A DNA stretch of 34,538 bases from Aminicenans sp964648465 (GCA_964648465.1 CAZYMU010000029.1:1-34538); one strand, 5' to 3'; shown: positions 9,101-18,191, counted from the first letter of the stretch. Notes: generated from the letters alone by a model not told the origin. Numbers and translations: made by a program.

Positions 9101-9244
9101 CTTTTCATCCCCGTAAACCGGAAAGCAGTCAAGCTTTCCTGCTTTTATTCCCCTGTCCAGCAGTATCTCCTGGGCAGATAGTCTTCCATAAAACCCCAGA
9201 ATAAGCCCTGTTATTAAAAGCCAGGAAAAAACTCTTCTTCTCAT
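6161..9244 (-). CDS. Secreted YYYLP-family protein, type A, with TPR insertion
   Basis: The 1027-residue exported protein (signal peptide 1-24) is the last gene of the seven-gene run. Its backbone matches the 11444-13222 product: FYYLP at 50-54, GGLVHFL at 91-97, a GKAPIMEG...GATLLWESF block at 155-183, and a C-terminal beta-rich region from about 758 with NLDDP (813-817) and NYVTVQIRK (841-849). Between about 281 and 757 the type A backbone is interrupted by TPR-like helical segments (about 392-465 and 602-680). A Lys/Ala/Glu-rich tract (708-752) with repeated TPAK units follows. The insertion adds about 435 residues. I do not recognise a named family; TPRs imply a protein-binding role. A strong GGAGGG ribosome site precedes ATG. 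The 80-base gap before it is the largest in the run, so a secondary promoter is possible. Confidence 0.85.
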   Translation of the reverse strand: MRRRVFSWLLITGLILGFYGRLSAQEILLDRGIKAGKLDCFPVYGDEKTFYYLPANPRLATIDGKPQFSFIKYVKNVPRGGEGGTTEGEGGGLVHFLVLYGATDQERVEAEQEIQRQVAGAHLVGPVIYRTGTFALVTSFRKENDELVKELVGMGKAPIMEGHKASVSMHLTQKGATLLWESFRNPTSQISVTFEMEARGYRNPYEATLEADWKKISNSHRVSVGAKYKWLGVDVDLLFQEFRKTGALKLEVKGKSEEMDKIWQKAFDILMKQMFEKDETLDALSNLQKGDSGFNNLDRAMDFLKKEQERKAKEKKGSASLPMSMLENPVLTWPSDAAGYRYSDDESAVPMVGPYDDEGLEPRFDFIGSRFSPGKISGTSRTAYQTEGERIKAIAKKYFKNGISHFKRENYYQAADQFKESYEAYHNFRLYYNIGLCYNNVGFKNSSADDFEQASDYLRKFLEGMEEESPPHDWEGKEKQKKWAEGALNFYNHLVYQGSIHPEKGISSGFEEELNEWQQIQYKKTGGKDEKALDDIKKKGLPQQEAISTVDETSVQSSAETAETKDLLDDAIKKSFSYKEEGTGFNQEKTAEGSNQKEEKKKKAEEYFNKGRKYFGDGLYKEAIKEFENSYKEYPSPKMLFNIGFAYEKIADKGENSEENYKKALDYLEKSIEGSKKEGTSSQKYAKAAETKLANIKAVVKDIISKREKAKEAEAKKSETEAKKAEAEAKTPAKKAETAAKTPAKEAEKGKGDESSPGFAIIASYRMRRIKHSGKAVINLNQWTQESLVFRFDENIGGLNKYIDNPSFFRAVNLDDPVYKQREVVVMLDGQDSEDFSKYINYVTVQIRKEHENGKLTHDELKIDRNNFNSDTNRFMMMYGWKGDNNRDRWLEYGYRTQWSFHGGVQKQEDWKTSSDFVITVTPPHKYRRVILETDPSVFKDRGVRDASIKFYSNFYGKEMVKQVTIRTRENVFTKELEYAHSEGNFDYEYEITWHIRGGVVLKSGRLKTSSDVIYCDELPAEDKTLY
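6989..7123 (-). repeat. Low-complexity Lys/Ala/Glu-rich coding repeat
   Basis: This encodes residues 708-752 of the upstream-named protein, with recurring AEAKK and KTPAK units, including two near-identical GCAGGAGTTTT-containing segments on the + strand. Such tracts usually form flexible or helical linkers and are prone to length variation. Confidence 0.6.
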
Positions 9245-9324
9245 CTCTATCCCTCCTTAAATAATTTTACATTCCAAGACACACTTCTCATATATTTATC
9301 TCAAAATTAATACTTAAAGCAATT

Positions 9325-11415
9325 CTAATACAGAGCGCTCTTTTCCTTTTTCCTTAAATTGTCCGGAATGGAGCAGTAAATATATGCATCTTCTCTTCCC
9401 TGCACCCATCCTCTATCAATCGCACCTTTACGTTTATGATGGAAAGTAATCTTATAGTCGTATTTAACATTATCCCTGTCGTGAAATACTGTCCGTGTAA
9501 TAAGCGGTTCTCCCTTTGTAACATTGAGTCTTACTGTTTTGGGATCTTCATAAATTTTTCCAAACTTATGATACTTGAATTTTACCGTGACAGCAGCAAT
9601 ATCGTTCGCCTTTAATTCTTCCAAATCAGCTTCAACATCAATGTTTAAAGGCGCAATCGGAGGTGCTAAAGTCACTCCTTCCCATTCACCTTTTTTCCAC
9701 TGTGGGTGCTCCGGATATACTTTGCCGCCCCTGATGCTCCATTGAGTTAAATACTCAAATACTCCAGGATCATCCTCCCGCATCTTTGCATAAGTAAGTG
9801 TTGCCGAAATACCTTTTGTTGTTACATATGCTTTATCAATAGTAGCCGAGTCAGTAAAATCCCGCCCCGACTTTCTCTTCTTACGAACCTCAACGGTCAC
9901 ATAATTAATAGTATCATCAAATATTTCGACTGCATCCAAATCGAGGTTAAATATGACTTTTCTTCTCTGAAAGAACGGATCATCGATATTGATTTCATCA
10001 AAGCATTCAGGGTATTCTCCTTGTAACTTTCTATACCAGGTTCCATTAATATTTCCCACTACCTGATAGGGAGTTTTCACGGGAAGATTTGTCCTCAAAT
10101 GGTAGGATGTTTTCTTAAAAGATTCCTCGCTCTTGGCAGTAAATTTGTAGACCGTATACTTTTCTCCTTTCACCTTGTCAATCTCAGCCTTTCCTTTCTC
10201 CGGTTCTTCTCCGGTATCCATCATCTGCTCGGGCGTTTTGTCAAAGAACAAATTGGAAAAAAGTTTCATGAAAGCTTCCCTTATCATGTTCAGGCGTTCA
10301 TCAACAATCTCTTCTGTCCATTCAATATCAATGACGCCCACTTCACAGAGGTAATCATATACTGTATGCATCTCGTCAGTAGTATAATAATGTTTGGTCT
10401 TCTTTTTAGTTGGACTTCCCCAAAGGCCTGCGCTCAGGACAAATTTTATGGTTCCTCCCAGGTCAAAACTTGATTTTGTCTTCTTTTTATGCTCGTATTT
10501 CAATTTATAATCATCAATATTTGATTTAAACTTCTGCCAGTCCACAGTAATGGTCCCATCAAAAGCAGGCAGGAATGATGTATAAGCAAGGTCAAATTCG
10601 ATTGAGATATCAGAAGTTGGCTTCTCCAGAGTCTTTGCCAGCAGAGTGGCGCCGTACTGATCGAGTCTTGCAGCAGCAGCAACTTTCATCCCTGGCATTA
10701 TAGGAGCTTTGCCTGATGAGACGATCGATTTAGTGAAACCTTCATCCGTTAGAGTTGCGGAAATGATTTTAAAACTCGACTCCTCGCTTCCGAGTTCCAT
10801 TGGAACCGCTCCCATCAGTTTGGCACTTTTTATCTTTTTCGCAAGCTTTTCTTCCAGCTCTTTTTCCTGGACCGCAGAAAGCCCGTATTCAGCTAAAAAG
10901 TGAAGAATTCCTCCGCTTGCACCACCCTCAGCTTCTGTTTTATCAGTTACAAATTTAATGAAAAGAAACTGAGGTTTTCCGTCCGGGCCAACTGCTACTC
11001 TTGGTGGGGGAGGAAGGTAATAATAACGCTTCTCCTGGATCTTGGCACTATCCGCCCAAAGATATTTCCCACTGAGGTGATTTTTATTTTTAGCTATAAA
11101 GTTGTTTTTTTTCTTCTCGGCAGCAGGCGTAGCGATATATGCCTGAGGAGTTCTTGGAGTCCACCGCCGTTTAAAGTCTTTCTCATGTTTTGCCACCGCC
11201 TCTTTAAACATAGCCCTGGCAAAATCCACCTTCCGCATCGCACCCTTTTTTGAAGGCTTTGGCATTCCATAATCATCCAGGACCAGGTTAATCTGTGTAC
11301 CATCATCTAAAATAATCGTTACAGTCTCATGATAAAGAAGTTTGGCAGAACTCTGGCCTGCAAAGGCCGTAAACAGAAAGACTGCCGAAAATAAAAGAAT
11401 TATTTTTTTTGCCAT
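9325..11415 (-). CDS. Secreted YYYLP-family protein, type B
   Basis: The 696-residue exported protein (signal peptide 1-24, ending QSSA) has about 100 extra N-terminal residues before the family core. Core blocks are YYYLPPPPRVA at 131-141, GGILHFLAEY at 168-177, GKAPIMPG...GATLLAKTL at 235-263, and a C-terminal region with NINGTWY (455-461), a DDP (478-480) and NYVTVEVRKK (504-513). It matches the 13248-15053 product better than its immediate neighbours, and on that basis I call it type B. A canonical AAAGGAGG site lies upstream of ATG. The fifth codon region contains an A8 run. No catalytic motif, anchor or lipobox is visible. Function is unknown; the family composition suggests an all-beta secreted structural or binding protein. 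Confidence 0.85.
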   Translation of the reverse strand: MAKKIILLFSAVFLFTAFAGQSSAKLLYHETVTIILDDGTQINLVLDDYGMPKPSKKGAMRKVDFARAMFKEAVAKHEKDFKRRWTPRTPQAYIATPAAEKKKNNFIAKNKNHLSGKYLWADSAKIQEKRYYYLPPPPRVAVGPDGKPQFLFIKFVTDKTEAEGGASGGILHFLAEYGLSAVQEKELEEKLAKKIKSAKLMGAVPMELGSEESSFKIISATLTDEGFTKSIVSSGKAPIMPGMKVAAAARLDQYGATLLAKTLEKPTSDISIEFDLAYTSFLPAFDGTITVDWQKFKSNIDDYKLKYEHKKKTKSSFDLGGTIKFVLSAGLWGSPTKKKTKHYYTTDEMHTVYDYLCEVGVIDIEWTEEIVDERLNMIREAFMKLFSNLFFDKTPEQMMDTGEEPEKGKAEIDKVKGEKYTVYKFTAKSEESFKKTSYHLRTNLPVKTPYQVVGNINGTWYRKLQGEYPECFDEINIDDPFFQRRKVIFNLDLDAVEIFDDTINYVTVEVRKKRKSGRDFTDSATIDKAYVTTKGISATLTYAKMREDDPGVFEYLTQWSIRGGKVYPEHPQWKKGEWEGVTLAPPIAPLNIDVEADLEELKANDIAAVTVKFKYHKFGKIYEDPKTVRLNVTKGEPLITRTVFHDRDNVKYDYKITFHHKRKGAIDRGWVQGREDAYIYCSIPDNLRKKEKSALY

Positions 11416-11443
11416 GCTGAACCTCCTTTCCTATTATAAATTT

Positions 11444-13222
11444 TTATTTCCCGGATTTTTCATTTTTTTCCGGCAATTCATCTATATAAATGATATCACT
11501 CGAATCATTTATTCGTCCGGATTCTAAACGCTTTCCATCTTTAAGATACCAAGTAACTTCATAAGAAAAATCAAACTTTCCAACCGGGCAGGCATACTCG
11601 ATTTCCTTTGATAATGCCTTGTCTTTAGTCTTAATTGTTTTTTGTATCATGACTTCTTTTCCAAAAAAGTCATAATAAAGCTTGACAAGAGCGTGGCGGA
11701 CACCTCTTTCTTCGAATATATCAGGGTTTGCTTCTAAAGATACCCTGCGGTATTGATAAGGCGGAGCAACGCTTAAAACAAAAGAATCTGTTCCAAGCCA
11801 TCCGCTTTCATGATGAGTCCCTCCCCGGAAATTCCAAACTGTTTTATATTTATATTCCATCCATTTCTCACGGTCATTATCTTCTTTCCATCCATAAACC
11901 ATTCTAAAGCGATTTTTTTTGCTCGAAAAACTGTCTTTGTCGATTACCACTTCATCAATTGTTTTTTCTCCATTCTGATGCTCTTTAATAATCTGGACCG
12001 TCACAAAATTAATATAATCCTGAAAATCCCCTGCATTTCTGCCATCCATCATAACAAAAATCTCACGCTGCCTGTAAACCGGGTCATCCAGATTGGCCGC
12101 ACGGAAATAACGCGGATCCTGGCCGTATTTCTGATAGAGATTTCCGATATTCCCTGCCATGACTGTTGTAAGGTTATCCGGTGAATACTGGTTTAAATCC
12201 ATCACAAACCTGCCTTTCTGTTTTATATTCTTGAGTTCATACCCTCCAAATAAACTAAACCCGGATTTTAATTTTTCTCCCTTAAGCTTGCCAGAAAAAA
12301 GGGCTCCCACAGCATCCATGAATCCTCCTCCACTCTGCTCTTTTTTTTTCTCTGGTTCTTTTTTTTCAAACATAATGTCTAAAAGTTTGCTGTTGACCCT
12401 GTTAATGATAGCATCCATATTGGGATTTTCACCTTTTGCGGTTATTCTTACTGCACCTTCTTGTTCTAATTCTTTAAAAGCAACATCCACATCTGCTCCA
12501 ACCCAAAAAAGTTTCAGGCCAGCCTTTATACTTTGATTCTTATAGACTTTTGACCAATCAACTTCCATGGTTGCCTGGTATGGATTCCGGTATCCCAAAA
12601 TCTCCATCTCAAACACAAGAGAGATGTCAGGATTTTCCATCTTAAAACTTTCCCATAGCAAGCTGGCTCCTTTTTCGGTCAAGTCCATTGAAACAGCGGC
12701 TCTATTCCCTTCAATCAGAGGAGCCCTGCCAATTCCAACAATGTTTCGTGAAAGCCCACTCTCTTTATCAGTAATGGATGTTACAAGGCCAAAAGTTCCA
12801 GACCGAAAAATAACAGGGCCCGCAATCTGGGCTTTTTTTATTTTTTTTCTGAGTTTAGCTTCTGCCTTCCTTATCTCTTCTTCGGGAAAATCATAGCTCA
12901 CCAGAAAATGGACAACTCCTCCTCCAACTGCTTCTTGAATTCCTCCTTTAGAATCCTGGCCTGAAGGCGGTATGACATTTTGAACATACTTAAGAAAACT
13001 GAATTCCTGTTCTCCATTTTCATCTAATGCAAGATGCGGCCTGTTAGGCAAATAATAATATACAAGTTCATTATCGTATGAACGGAAACAAGTAATTCCA
13101 CCCACACGTTCAAACTCATCCAGTAATATTTCTTGAGAAAGGACGATCCCTGTACATAATGGCAGAATAATTATAAGTAAATACAAATACCTCAAATATA
13201 AATACCTAATTTTCGAATTCAT
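11444..13222 (-). CDS. Secreted YYYLP-family protein, type A (compact form)
   Basis: The 592-residue exported protein has a signal peptide at about 1-29 that starts with the duplicated RYLYL pentamer. It shows the complete family layout without insertion: YYYLPNRPHLA at 55-65, GGVVHFLVSY at 101-110, GRAPLIEG...GASLLWESF at 165-193, a short module ending MFEK (284-287), then a Gly/Lys linker. The C-terminal beta-rich part has GNIGNLY (357-363), NLDDPVY (377-383) and NFVTVQIIK (405-413). It is clearly the closest relative of the 6161-9244 product. The linker after MFEK is exactly where that protein carries TPRs. Coding-strand A9 and A8 runs in this linker (12341-12366) are slippage-prone. The gap to the next gene is 28 bases. 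Function not recognised. Confidence 0.85.
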   Translation of the reverse strand: MNSKIRYLYLRYLYLLIIILPLCTGIVLSQEILLDEFERVGGITCFRSYDNELVYYYLPNRPHLALDENGEQEFSFLKYVQNVIPPSGQDSKGGIQEAVGGGVVHFLVSYDFPEEEIRKAEAKLRKKIKKAQIAGPVIFRSGTFGLVTSITDKESGLSRNIVGIGRAPLIEGNRAAVSMDLTEKGASLLWESFKMENPDISLVFEMEILGYRNPYQATMEVDWSKVYKNQSIKAGLKLFWVGADVDVAFKELEQEGAVRITAKGENPNMDAIINRVNSKLLDIMFEKKEPEKKKEQSGGGFMDAVGALFSGKLKGEKLKSGFSLFGGYELKNIKQKGRFVMDLNQYSPDNLTTVMAGNIGNLYQKYGQDPRYFRAANLDDPVYRQREIFVMMDGRNAGDFQDYINFVTVQIIKEHQNGEKTIDEVVIDKDSFSSKKNRFRMVYGWKEDNDREKWMEYKYKTVWNFRGGTHHESGWLGTDSFVLSVAPPYQYRRVSLEANPDIFEERGVRHALVKLYYDFFGKEVMIQKTIKTKDKALSKEIEYACPVGKFDFSYEVTWYLKDGKRLESGRINDSSDIIYIDELPEKNEKSGK

Positions 13223-13247
13223 TGCTGTTCTCTCTTCCTGTTATCCA

Positions 13248-15053
13248 TTATTCTACATCGCTGAAAGACGGCGGAGTCAGATAGAGATAAGTCGTATCAA
13301 GCTTTTTCCATCCTTCTGTCTTTTTCCCCGAACCGGACTTTTCATACCATGTAATCCTGTATTCAGGAACAGTATTTCGATCATAATATACAGAAATCAA
13401 TTTTGACTGCTCAGGGTCATTAGCTCTTAATACTGCTTTTCTTTTCTGTTTCGCTTTTCCGACGAGAACATAGCGGAATTCAACGACCCCACTATAAACT
13501 TTGTTTTGTTCGAACATAGCACTGTCTACATCCAGTTCAATCGTGGATTTGGTGAATGGAGGGACTAAATTTATAACCGGGGCATTTGATTCCAGCCATT
13601 TATCCTGGGACTTTGGCACATATACGGTTTCCCTGTCATATACACTCCAGCCAAGTCTGTATTCATAGCCCAGCCATGAACTATCCTGTACTCCAAGCCT
13701 AGGATAAGCGATAGCTTTAGTTATATCTCCATCTTTTACTGCTTTATGTGAAAAAATGAGTTCACCGGTTGTATCCGGATTATTCTCGTGTATTTTCCGG
13801 AAGTTAACTGTCACAAAATTCACTGTGTCCTCAAAACACATTAAATAATCGCCGTCCACTTTGAAATAAACTTCTCTTTTCTCAAAGGAGGGATCCGCTA
13901 AATTTACAACCCGGAAACGGTCCCTATCATCTTTATAATCCTGATAAATACCTCCCATATTTCCGGATGTATTCAAAGGTACTCTGATTGTCGTTGTTTT
14001 TGTTAAATTAACAGAAAACGTACTCTGCTGTATATCTTCCCTTCTTTTCATGACAAATTGATCATCGCTTATATACTTTGGATTACCTGACCCCCCAAGG
14101 AAGGTTCTGGTAAACCAGCTCTTTTTCTGCCGCCCGGGAATTTGTCCCTTCTGTACTGCCTGTTCTTTTTCCGGTATCTTGGATAATCCTGTTTTATGGT
14201 CAAACATTAAATCAACAATTTTATCGGTTATCAAATTAGTCACTCGATCCATGACTTTTGCATCCACTCCAAGGCCCTCACTCCTATCCAGAACATCAAT
14301 CTTAATCACCGAGCTGCGTACTAATTCATCCACAACATTTCTTAACTCCCTCTTTTTATACCCCTGCTGCATATTAAAGACAGAACTGAAATGCTTGTAA
14401 ACCGTCCCGATTTCAGCAAAAATCTTTGCATTATATGCCCGCACAACAGCCTCATAATAGGCATGAATCGAAAGCGAAATGTCAGATGTTGGATGTTCCA
14501 GTGTCTCCCAAAGGAGAGTAGCCCCTTTCTGATCTAAAATAGCTGCTACCGCTGATTTTGATCCCGGAGTCAAAGGAGCATGGCCGGAAGTAATCAATGT
14601 GTGTGTAAACTGTCCTTTTGCACTATCTGAGAGTACAGCGGAGACAACTTTAAAGGAAGTCTCGTCTTCCTCTTCTTTATCTCCCTCAAAAAGCCGCACT
14701 GCTCCCATTATTTCAGCTCCAGGCTTCTTCTTTTTAAGAGCATCCTCTAATGCGCTCAATTCATCTTCAGGCAAAGAGAAGTCGGCAAGAAAATGCAGGA
14801 GTCCCCCATTTGTTTTTCCCTCGGGGTCAACAAATTTGACACAGAGAAATTCCAGCAACCCGTCTTTTTTCCTGGCCAGCCTCGGATAAGGAGGCACATA
14901 GTAATATTTATCTTCGTCTGTATAATCCTGCAGCAGCAGAATCCCGTTTATCGTTAAACTCTCCTCTTCATATTTTACCAAGGCGTTAAGGGTAACAACC
15001 TGGGATAAAGTCATAAGCCCGACGAGAACAGCAATTACGATTATGCGTTTCAC
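13248..15053 (-). CDS. Secreted YYYLP-family protein, type B, GTG start
   Basis: The 601-residue exported protein has a signal peptide at 1-24. Core motifs are YYYVPPYPRLA at 50-60, GGLLHFLADF at 83-92, GHAPLTPG...GATLLWETL at 157-185, a variable middle ending MFDHK, and a C-terminal region with GNMGGIY, NLADPSF and NFVTVNFRK. It pairs with the 9325-11415 product by the SFK[IV][IV]SA and LDQ.GATLL segments, which the type A proteins lack. Translation starts at GTG, supported by an AGGAGG site seven bases upstream and by the signal peptide beginning there. It is 25 bases upstream of the type A gene. No enzymatic signature is seen. Confidence 0.85.
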   Translation of the reverse strand: MKRIIVIAVLVGLMTLSQVVTLNALVKYEEESLTINGILLLQDYTDEDKYYYVPPYPRLARKKDGLLEFLCVKFVDPEGKTNGGLLHFLADFSLPEDELSALEDALKKKKPGAEIMGAVRLFEGDKEEEDETSFKVVSAVLSDSAKGQFTHTLITSGHAPLTPGSKSAVAAILDQKGATLLWETLEHPTSDISLSIHAYYEAVVRAYNAKIFAEIGTVYKHFSSVFNMQQGYKKRELRNVVDELVRSSVIKIDVLDRSEGLGVDAKVMDRVTNLITDKIVDLMFDHKTGLSKIPEKEQAVQKGQIPGRQKKSWFTRTFLGGSGNPKYISDDQFVMKRREDIQQSTFSVNLTKTTTIRVPLNTSGNMGGIYQDYKDDRDRFRVVNLADPSFEKREVYFKVDGDYLMCFEDTVNFVTVNFRKIHENNPDTTGELIFSHKAVKDGDITKAIAYPRLGVQDSSWLGYEYRLGWSVYDRETVYVPKSQDKWLESNAPVINLVPPFTKSTIELDVDSAMFEQNKVYSGVVEFRYVLVGKAKQKRKAVLRANDPEQSKLISVYYDRNTVPEYRITWYEKSGSGKKTEGWKKLDTTYLYLTPPSFSDVE

Positions 15054-15107
15054 TGTCTAACCTCCTTTCAAAATTATAATATTAAAACCAGTTTTTCTTA
15101 TAAAATA

Positions 15108-16271
15108 TCAATAAAGTTTGCGTCGATCCTTTTTCTTCTCTTTTTTATAGTCGGTCATATCCAGAATTCCGGTCCAACTATCCTGGTGAATCCAATCCCC
15201 TGTCTTTTTAAGTCCTTCTTTATCTATGCGGATTACTCTATAATCATAACCTTTATCAAGATCCACGGCAAAAGGGAAATGAATGGGCTGCTTATAAACG
15301 TCCGGATACAGTAAGCTGAATATTGCTTTCTCTACAGGCCTGCTGCCTGAAATCGAAGTCCCCTTTATCTCAACAACTTTCCTGTACAATTTCTGCTGTC
15401 CAGATTGTTCTTGAAAATCATAGCAGTAAACATCAAGAAAAGTATACCCTGCAGGCATTTCAGATCCAATATCAACACTTTTGAAACACTTTGGATATTC
15501 TAATGGTGAAACCATGATAGTCAAGCTGTCATTTAAAACAGACTTATGAACTTCTTCCAGTCCCCTCTGCGAATCATCCTTGTCTTTTGAACGCTCAGGA
15601 TTTATTAATTTATCTACATCTTCAGGTGCAGCATTGAGGTCACTTTTTCCGCTAGCTATCAAACTATAATTCAGGGAAAGGATCACGCCTCCTCTATGAT
15701 AGGTCTCCCACAGTAAGTTTGTTGTATTTATATTAACTCCAATTGTAAAACGCTTTGCTTCCCAGACTCCCTCTTGGGAGTTCTCAGACTGAGCCGCATC
15801 TTCCGAATCTTTAACCCAGTGACCGCCCTCTAACTTTCCTGTGTTTTTTTCTTCAATCTCAGTATAGATTAATTCTGACTGAACACTTTCGAGAGGGATT
15901 GGATTGAGGACTACAGTTCTATGTTCCTTCTTCAAGACCTCTTCGATTTCCCTTATTCTTTGAGTATCCTTATTGAATTCAACGGAAAAAGTAATAATTC
16001 CTCTCCCTTTAAAGACACCCGAATCTCCAGTAGCTCCTGTTCCTAAATAACGATAACGGTGGAAAAAAAATTCTGGGGAGCCGTCTATTTGTTTAATCAC
16101 AAGTTCTCCCGGAACATAATAATAAATAGACTTAGACTTATGGTCAGGATATATAACTGTTCCATTGATATTTCTTGGCTGGGAAAGCATTACATCAGCA
16201 GACAAGAATTGAGGAAACACAAAAAAGACTAAAACTGCATAAAAGATCGAACGACGGATGAAACTTCTCAT
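15108..16271 (-). CDS. Secreted YYYLP-family protein, short form
   Basis: The 387-residue exported protein has a signal peptide at 1-25. It retains YYYVP at 50-54, a GRGIITFSVEF counterpart of the GG..HFL block at 89-99, and an LLWE segment. It lacks the middle helical module and ends in a single beta-rich domain with a highly basic tail (KKEKKKDRRK). It is best read as a reduced or ancestral member of the family. A TTG at 16283 would add four residues. I prefer ATG 16271, which has a GGAA ribosome site a few bases upstream. The gene begins within 20 bases of the upstream gene's stop, so translation is probably coupled. Confidence 0.8.
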   Translation of the reverse strand: MRSFIRRSIFYAVLVFFVFPQFLSADVMLSQPRNINGTVIYPDHKSKSIYYYVPGELVIKQIDGSPEFFFHRYRYLGTGATGDSGVFKGRGIITFSVEFNKDTQRIREIEEVLKKEHRTVVLNPIPLESVQSELIYTEIEEKNTGKLEGGHWVKDSEDAAQSENSQEGVWEAKRFTIGVNINTTNLLWETYHRGGVILSLNYSLIASGKSDLNAAPEDVDKLINPERSKDKDDSQRGLEEVHKSVLNDSLTIMVSPLEYPKCFKSVDIGSEMPAGYTFLDVYCYDFQEQSGQQKLYRKVVEIKGTSISGSRPVEKAIFSLLYPDVYKQPIHFPFAVDLDKGYDYRVIRIDKEGLKKTGDWIHQDSWTGILDMTDYKKEKKKDRRKLY

Positions 16272-16289
16272 TATTATTTCCAAATAATG

Positions 16290-18179
16290 TTAAGACAATA
16301 TTTTTAATACAACAGTATTACTTTGCTGGCCATCCGGATTCTGCACATAAATTTTCCGTTCCTTTGGATCTACCCCAAAACCCCGATCAAATGAAATCTG
16401 AATTTGAGAAGATTCAATGAAAACACAATCAAATTCCATAAAGCCGTATTCTGGTTCTAACTCTGTTCCGGCATTTACATTCACTTCAATATAGACTTTT
16501 GTTCCTAATTGAAAACCAGAACCGTAGACTTTTAGAACAAATGCCTGGCCCTCGGATACAGATGACGGACTGATGGAAGATACCATGAGCTCCGATGATT
16601 CACTTTCTGATGCTTCAGTTTTTGATTCAGTAATGTCCGCTTTTTCTCCTGTACTTTCCTTCTTTATGCCCATAAGCTCCTTAATATGACTCCCTCCAAT
16701 ATAAATTGTCTCTTCCTCTTCTTCTCCCTCACGCCAGATCTCATCTGTATACCTGTTCGCATCATTGTCTATAACGCTTATTTTGTATTTAAACAGGGAT
16801 CCAAGGCCACCTGCTTCTTCATTTCCCGTCTCTCCTAATAGATACAAAGGATCGCCAGTAGCTTCAGGATTATCTCTTGTTAGTTTATACTTCTTTATTA
16901 TTCTTTTTTCGCCTTTCGGATCGAAATTAATCGAACTGACTTGAACTGAAACCTCAAAAATATTATATCTATCAAAAATCTCACCAGCATTTACAGCCAC
17001 AACGCTGAGAGTTTTGATTGGGACTTCTCCAACCCCTCCGGTTATTACTGCCATCATCCGGTTCAAGTATTCATCATCCGGCACAAGCCTGAAATCATAC
17101 CATGCCTTTAGAGTATTTGAATCCTCAAGTACTTCCGGAATATTACTGTTTCTAATTTTTACACTCTGCTCCGGTTCAAGAACAACATCACCAAGTTCAA
17201 ATCCGTAGACTTTTAAAGGTTTCGATTTACTTTCTGTCTTTCGCAAAAAATAAATGTGCTTTAATCTCAAGGGAAAATCATATTCATTGGAAAACGTAGT
17301 GAATTCCCCGCTTCTTCTAACCCATTCTTTTTGTGTAAATGCCTCTCTGTCACATAATCTGATGTTGATTGCTTTGCTAACAGCGGGTACAGAGAGCTCT
17401 TCCGCAGAATAGGATGCTGGAGAAATATTCATAGTCCCACCCCAGCCTAAATCCTTGAGCTGATCTTCAAGCATCTGTTTTGTAACAACATCTGTTTCAA
17501 CTGTAATATGAAGCTCACCTGTATCCGTATCGATCCCGGATATAGCTATCTGATCTTCAGGTATCAAATGCTCCCCCAGTTGGAGGTTAAGCCTGTAATC
17601 GGCCGGCAGCCTGAGCAATTCTTTTACTTCAGACCCTTTATGGATCTGAATTAGCTTCTTTAGGAGCTGGTAATCCTTTGGCTGATGTCCCGGTGTCAGC
17701 CAGAGGTCTATATGAATTTTATTTTGTTCTCCTGCTGTCACTTCCCCCTTATAATAAAATCTCAATAAATATCCGTCTTCTTTATCCCAGGCAAGAAAAT
17801 GTTTTCCCGGCAAATAGTAATAAATTTTGGATTTTCCGTTTATATCAGGATAGACTGTTGAACTAAGCGAAAAGATCTGGTTCCAATCAAATTCTGGGGG
17901 GACATCTATATTCATCTGCTCCCGCAAGCTGAGTTCCCCACTAATAGTCGGCCCCTCTCCTTCCAGACTACTAATTGTATTCTCAGTATTTATAATTAGC
18001 TTATTCAGACCTATTGTCGGCCTGATGCTTATTAATTTCAGCGTCTTTTTTTCCTCCACTTGACAGTCTGAATCTGTATAGAAAGAAAAAGAGTTGGCTG
18101 TATCAACCAGGCCGAATCCGATTATTAACAGCGTAATCGCCCAGGTGTTTAATCTATTTTTATCATTAAATATTTTCAT
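16290..18179 (-). CDS. Divergent secreted YYYLP-family protein with C-terminal IPT/TIG-like domain
   Basis: The 629-residue exported protein has a signal peptide at about 1-30. The family hallmark YYYLPGKHFLAW lies at 120-131, but the remaining family blocks are strongly diverged (an HIDLWLTPG segment replaces GG..HFL). An acidic run, EEEEE, sits near residue 477. Residues 530-629 resemble an IPT/TIG immunoglobulin-like domain, with the typical ISPSSVSEGQ opening, VYGSGF turn, and closing VQNPDGQQSN. Such domains occur in cell-surface and carbohydrate-associated proteins. A GGAGA site precedes ATG 18179; the upstream lectin gene ends 12 bases away. Role unknown; a surface-exposed or scaffold component is inference. 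Confidence 0.8.
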   Translation of the reverse strand: MKIFNDKNRLNTWAITLLIIGFGLVDTANSFSFYTDSDCQVEEKKTLKLISIRPTIGLNKLIINTENTISSLEGEGPTISGELSLREQMNIDVPPEFDWNQIFSLSSTVYPDINGKSKIYYYLPGKHFLAWDKEDGYLLRFYYKGEVTAGEQNKIHIDLWLTPGHQPKDYQLLKKLIQIHKGSEVKELLRLPADYRLNLQLGEHLIPEDQIAISGIDTDTGELHITVETDVVTKQMLEDQLKDLGWGGTMNISPASYSAEELSVPAVSKAINIRLCDREAFTQKEWVRRSGEFTTFSNEYDFPLRLKHIYFLRKTESKSKPLKVYGFELGDVVLEPEQSVKIRNSNIPEVLEDSNTLKAWYDFRLVPDDEYLNRMMAVITGGVGEVPIKTLSVVAVNAGEIFDRYNIFEVSVQVSSINFDPKGEKRIIKKYKLTRDNPEATGDPLYLLGETGNEEAGGLGSLFKYKISVIDNDANRYTDEIWREGEEEEETIYIGGSHIKELMGIKKESTGEKADITESKTEASESESSELMVSSISPSSVSEGQAFVLKVYGSGFQLGTKVYIEVNVNAGTELEPEYGFMEFDCVFIESSQIQISFDRGFGVDPKERKIYVQNPDGQQSNTVVLKILS

Positions 18180-18191
18180 TTGTTCTCTCCT

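Noticed and set aside
16272..16283. TTG start for the short YYYLP-family gene
   Set aside because: ATG 16271 has a better-placed GGAA site and starts directly at the signal peptide.
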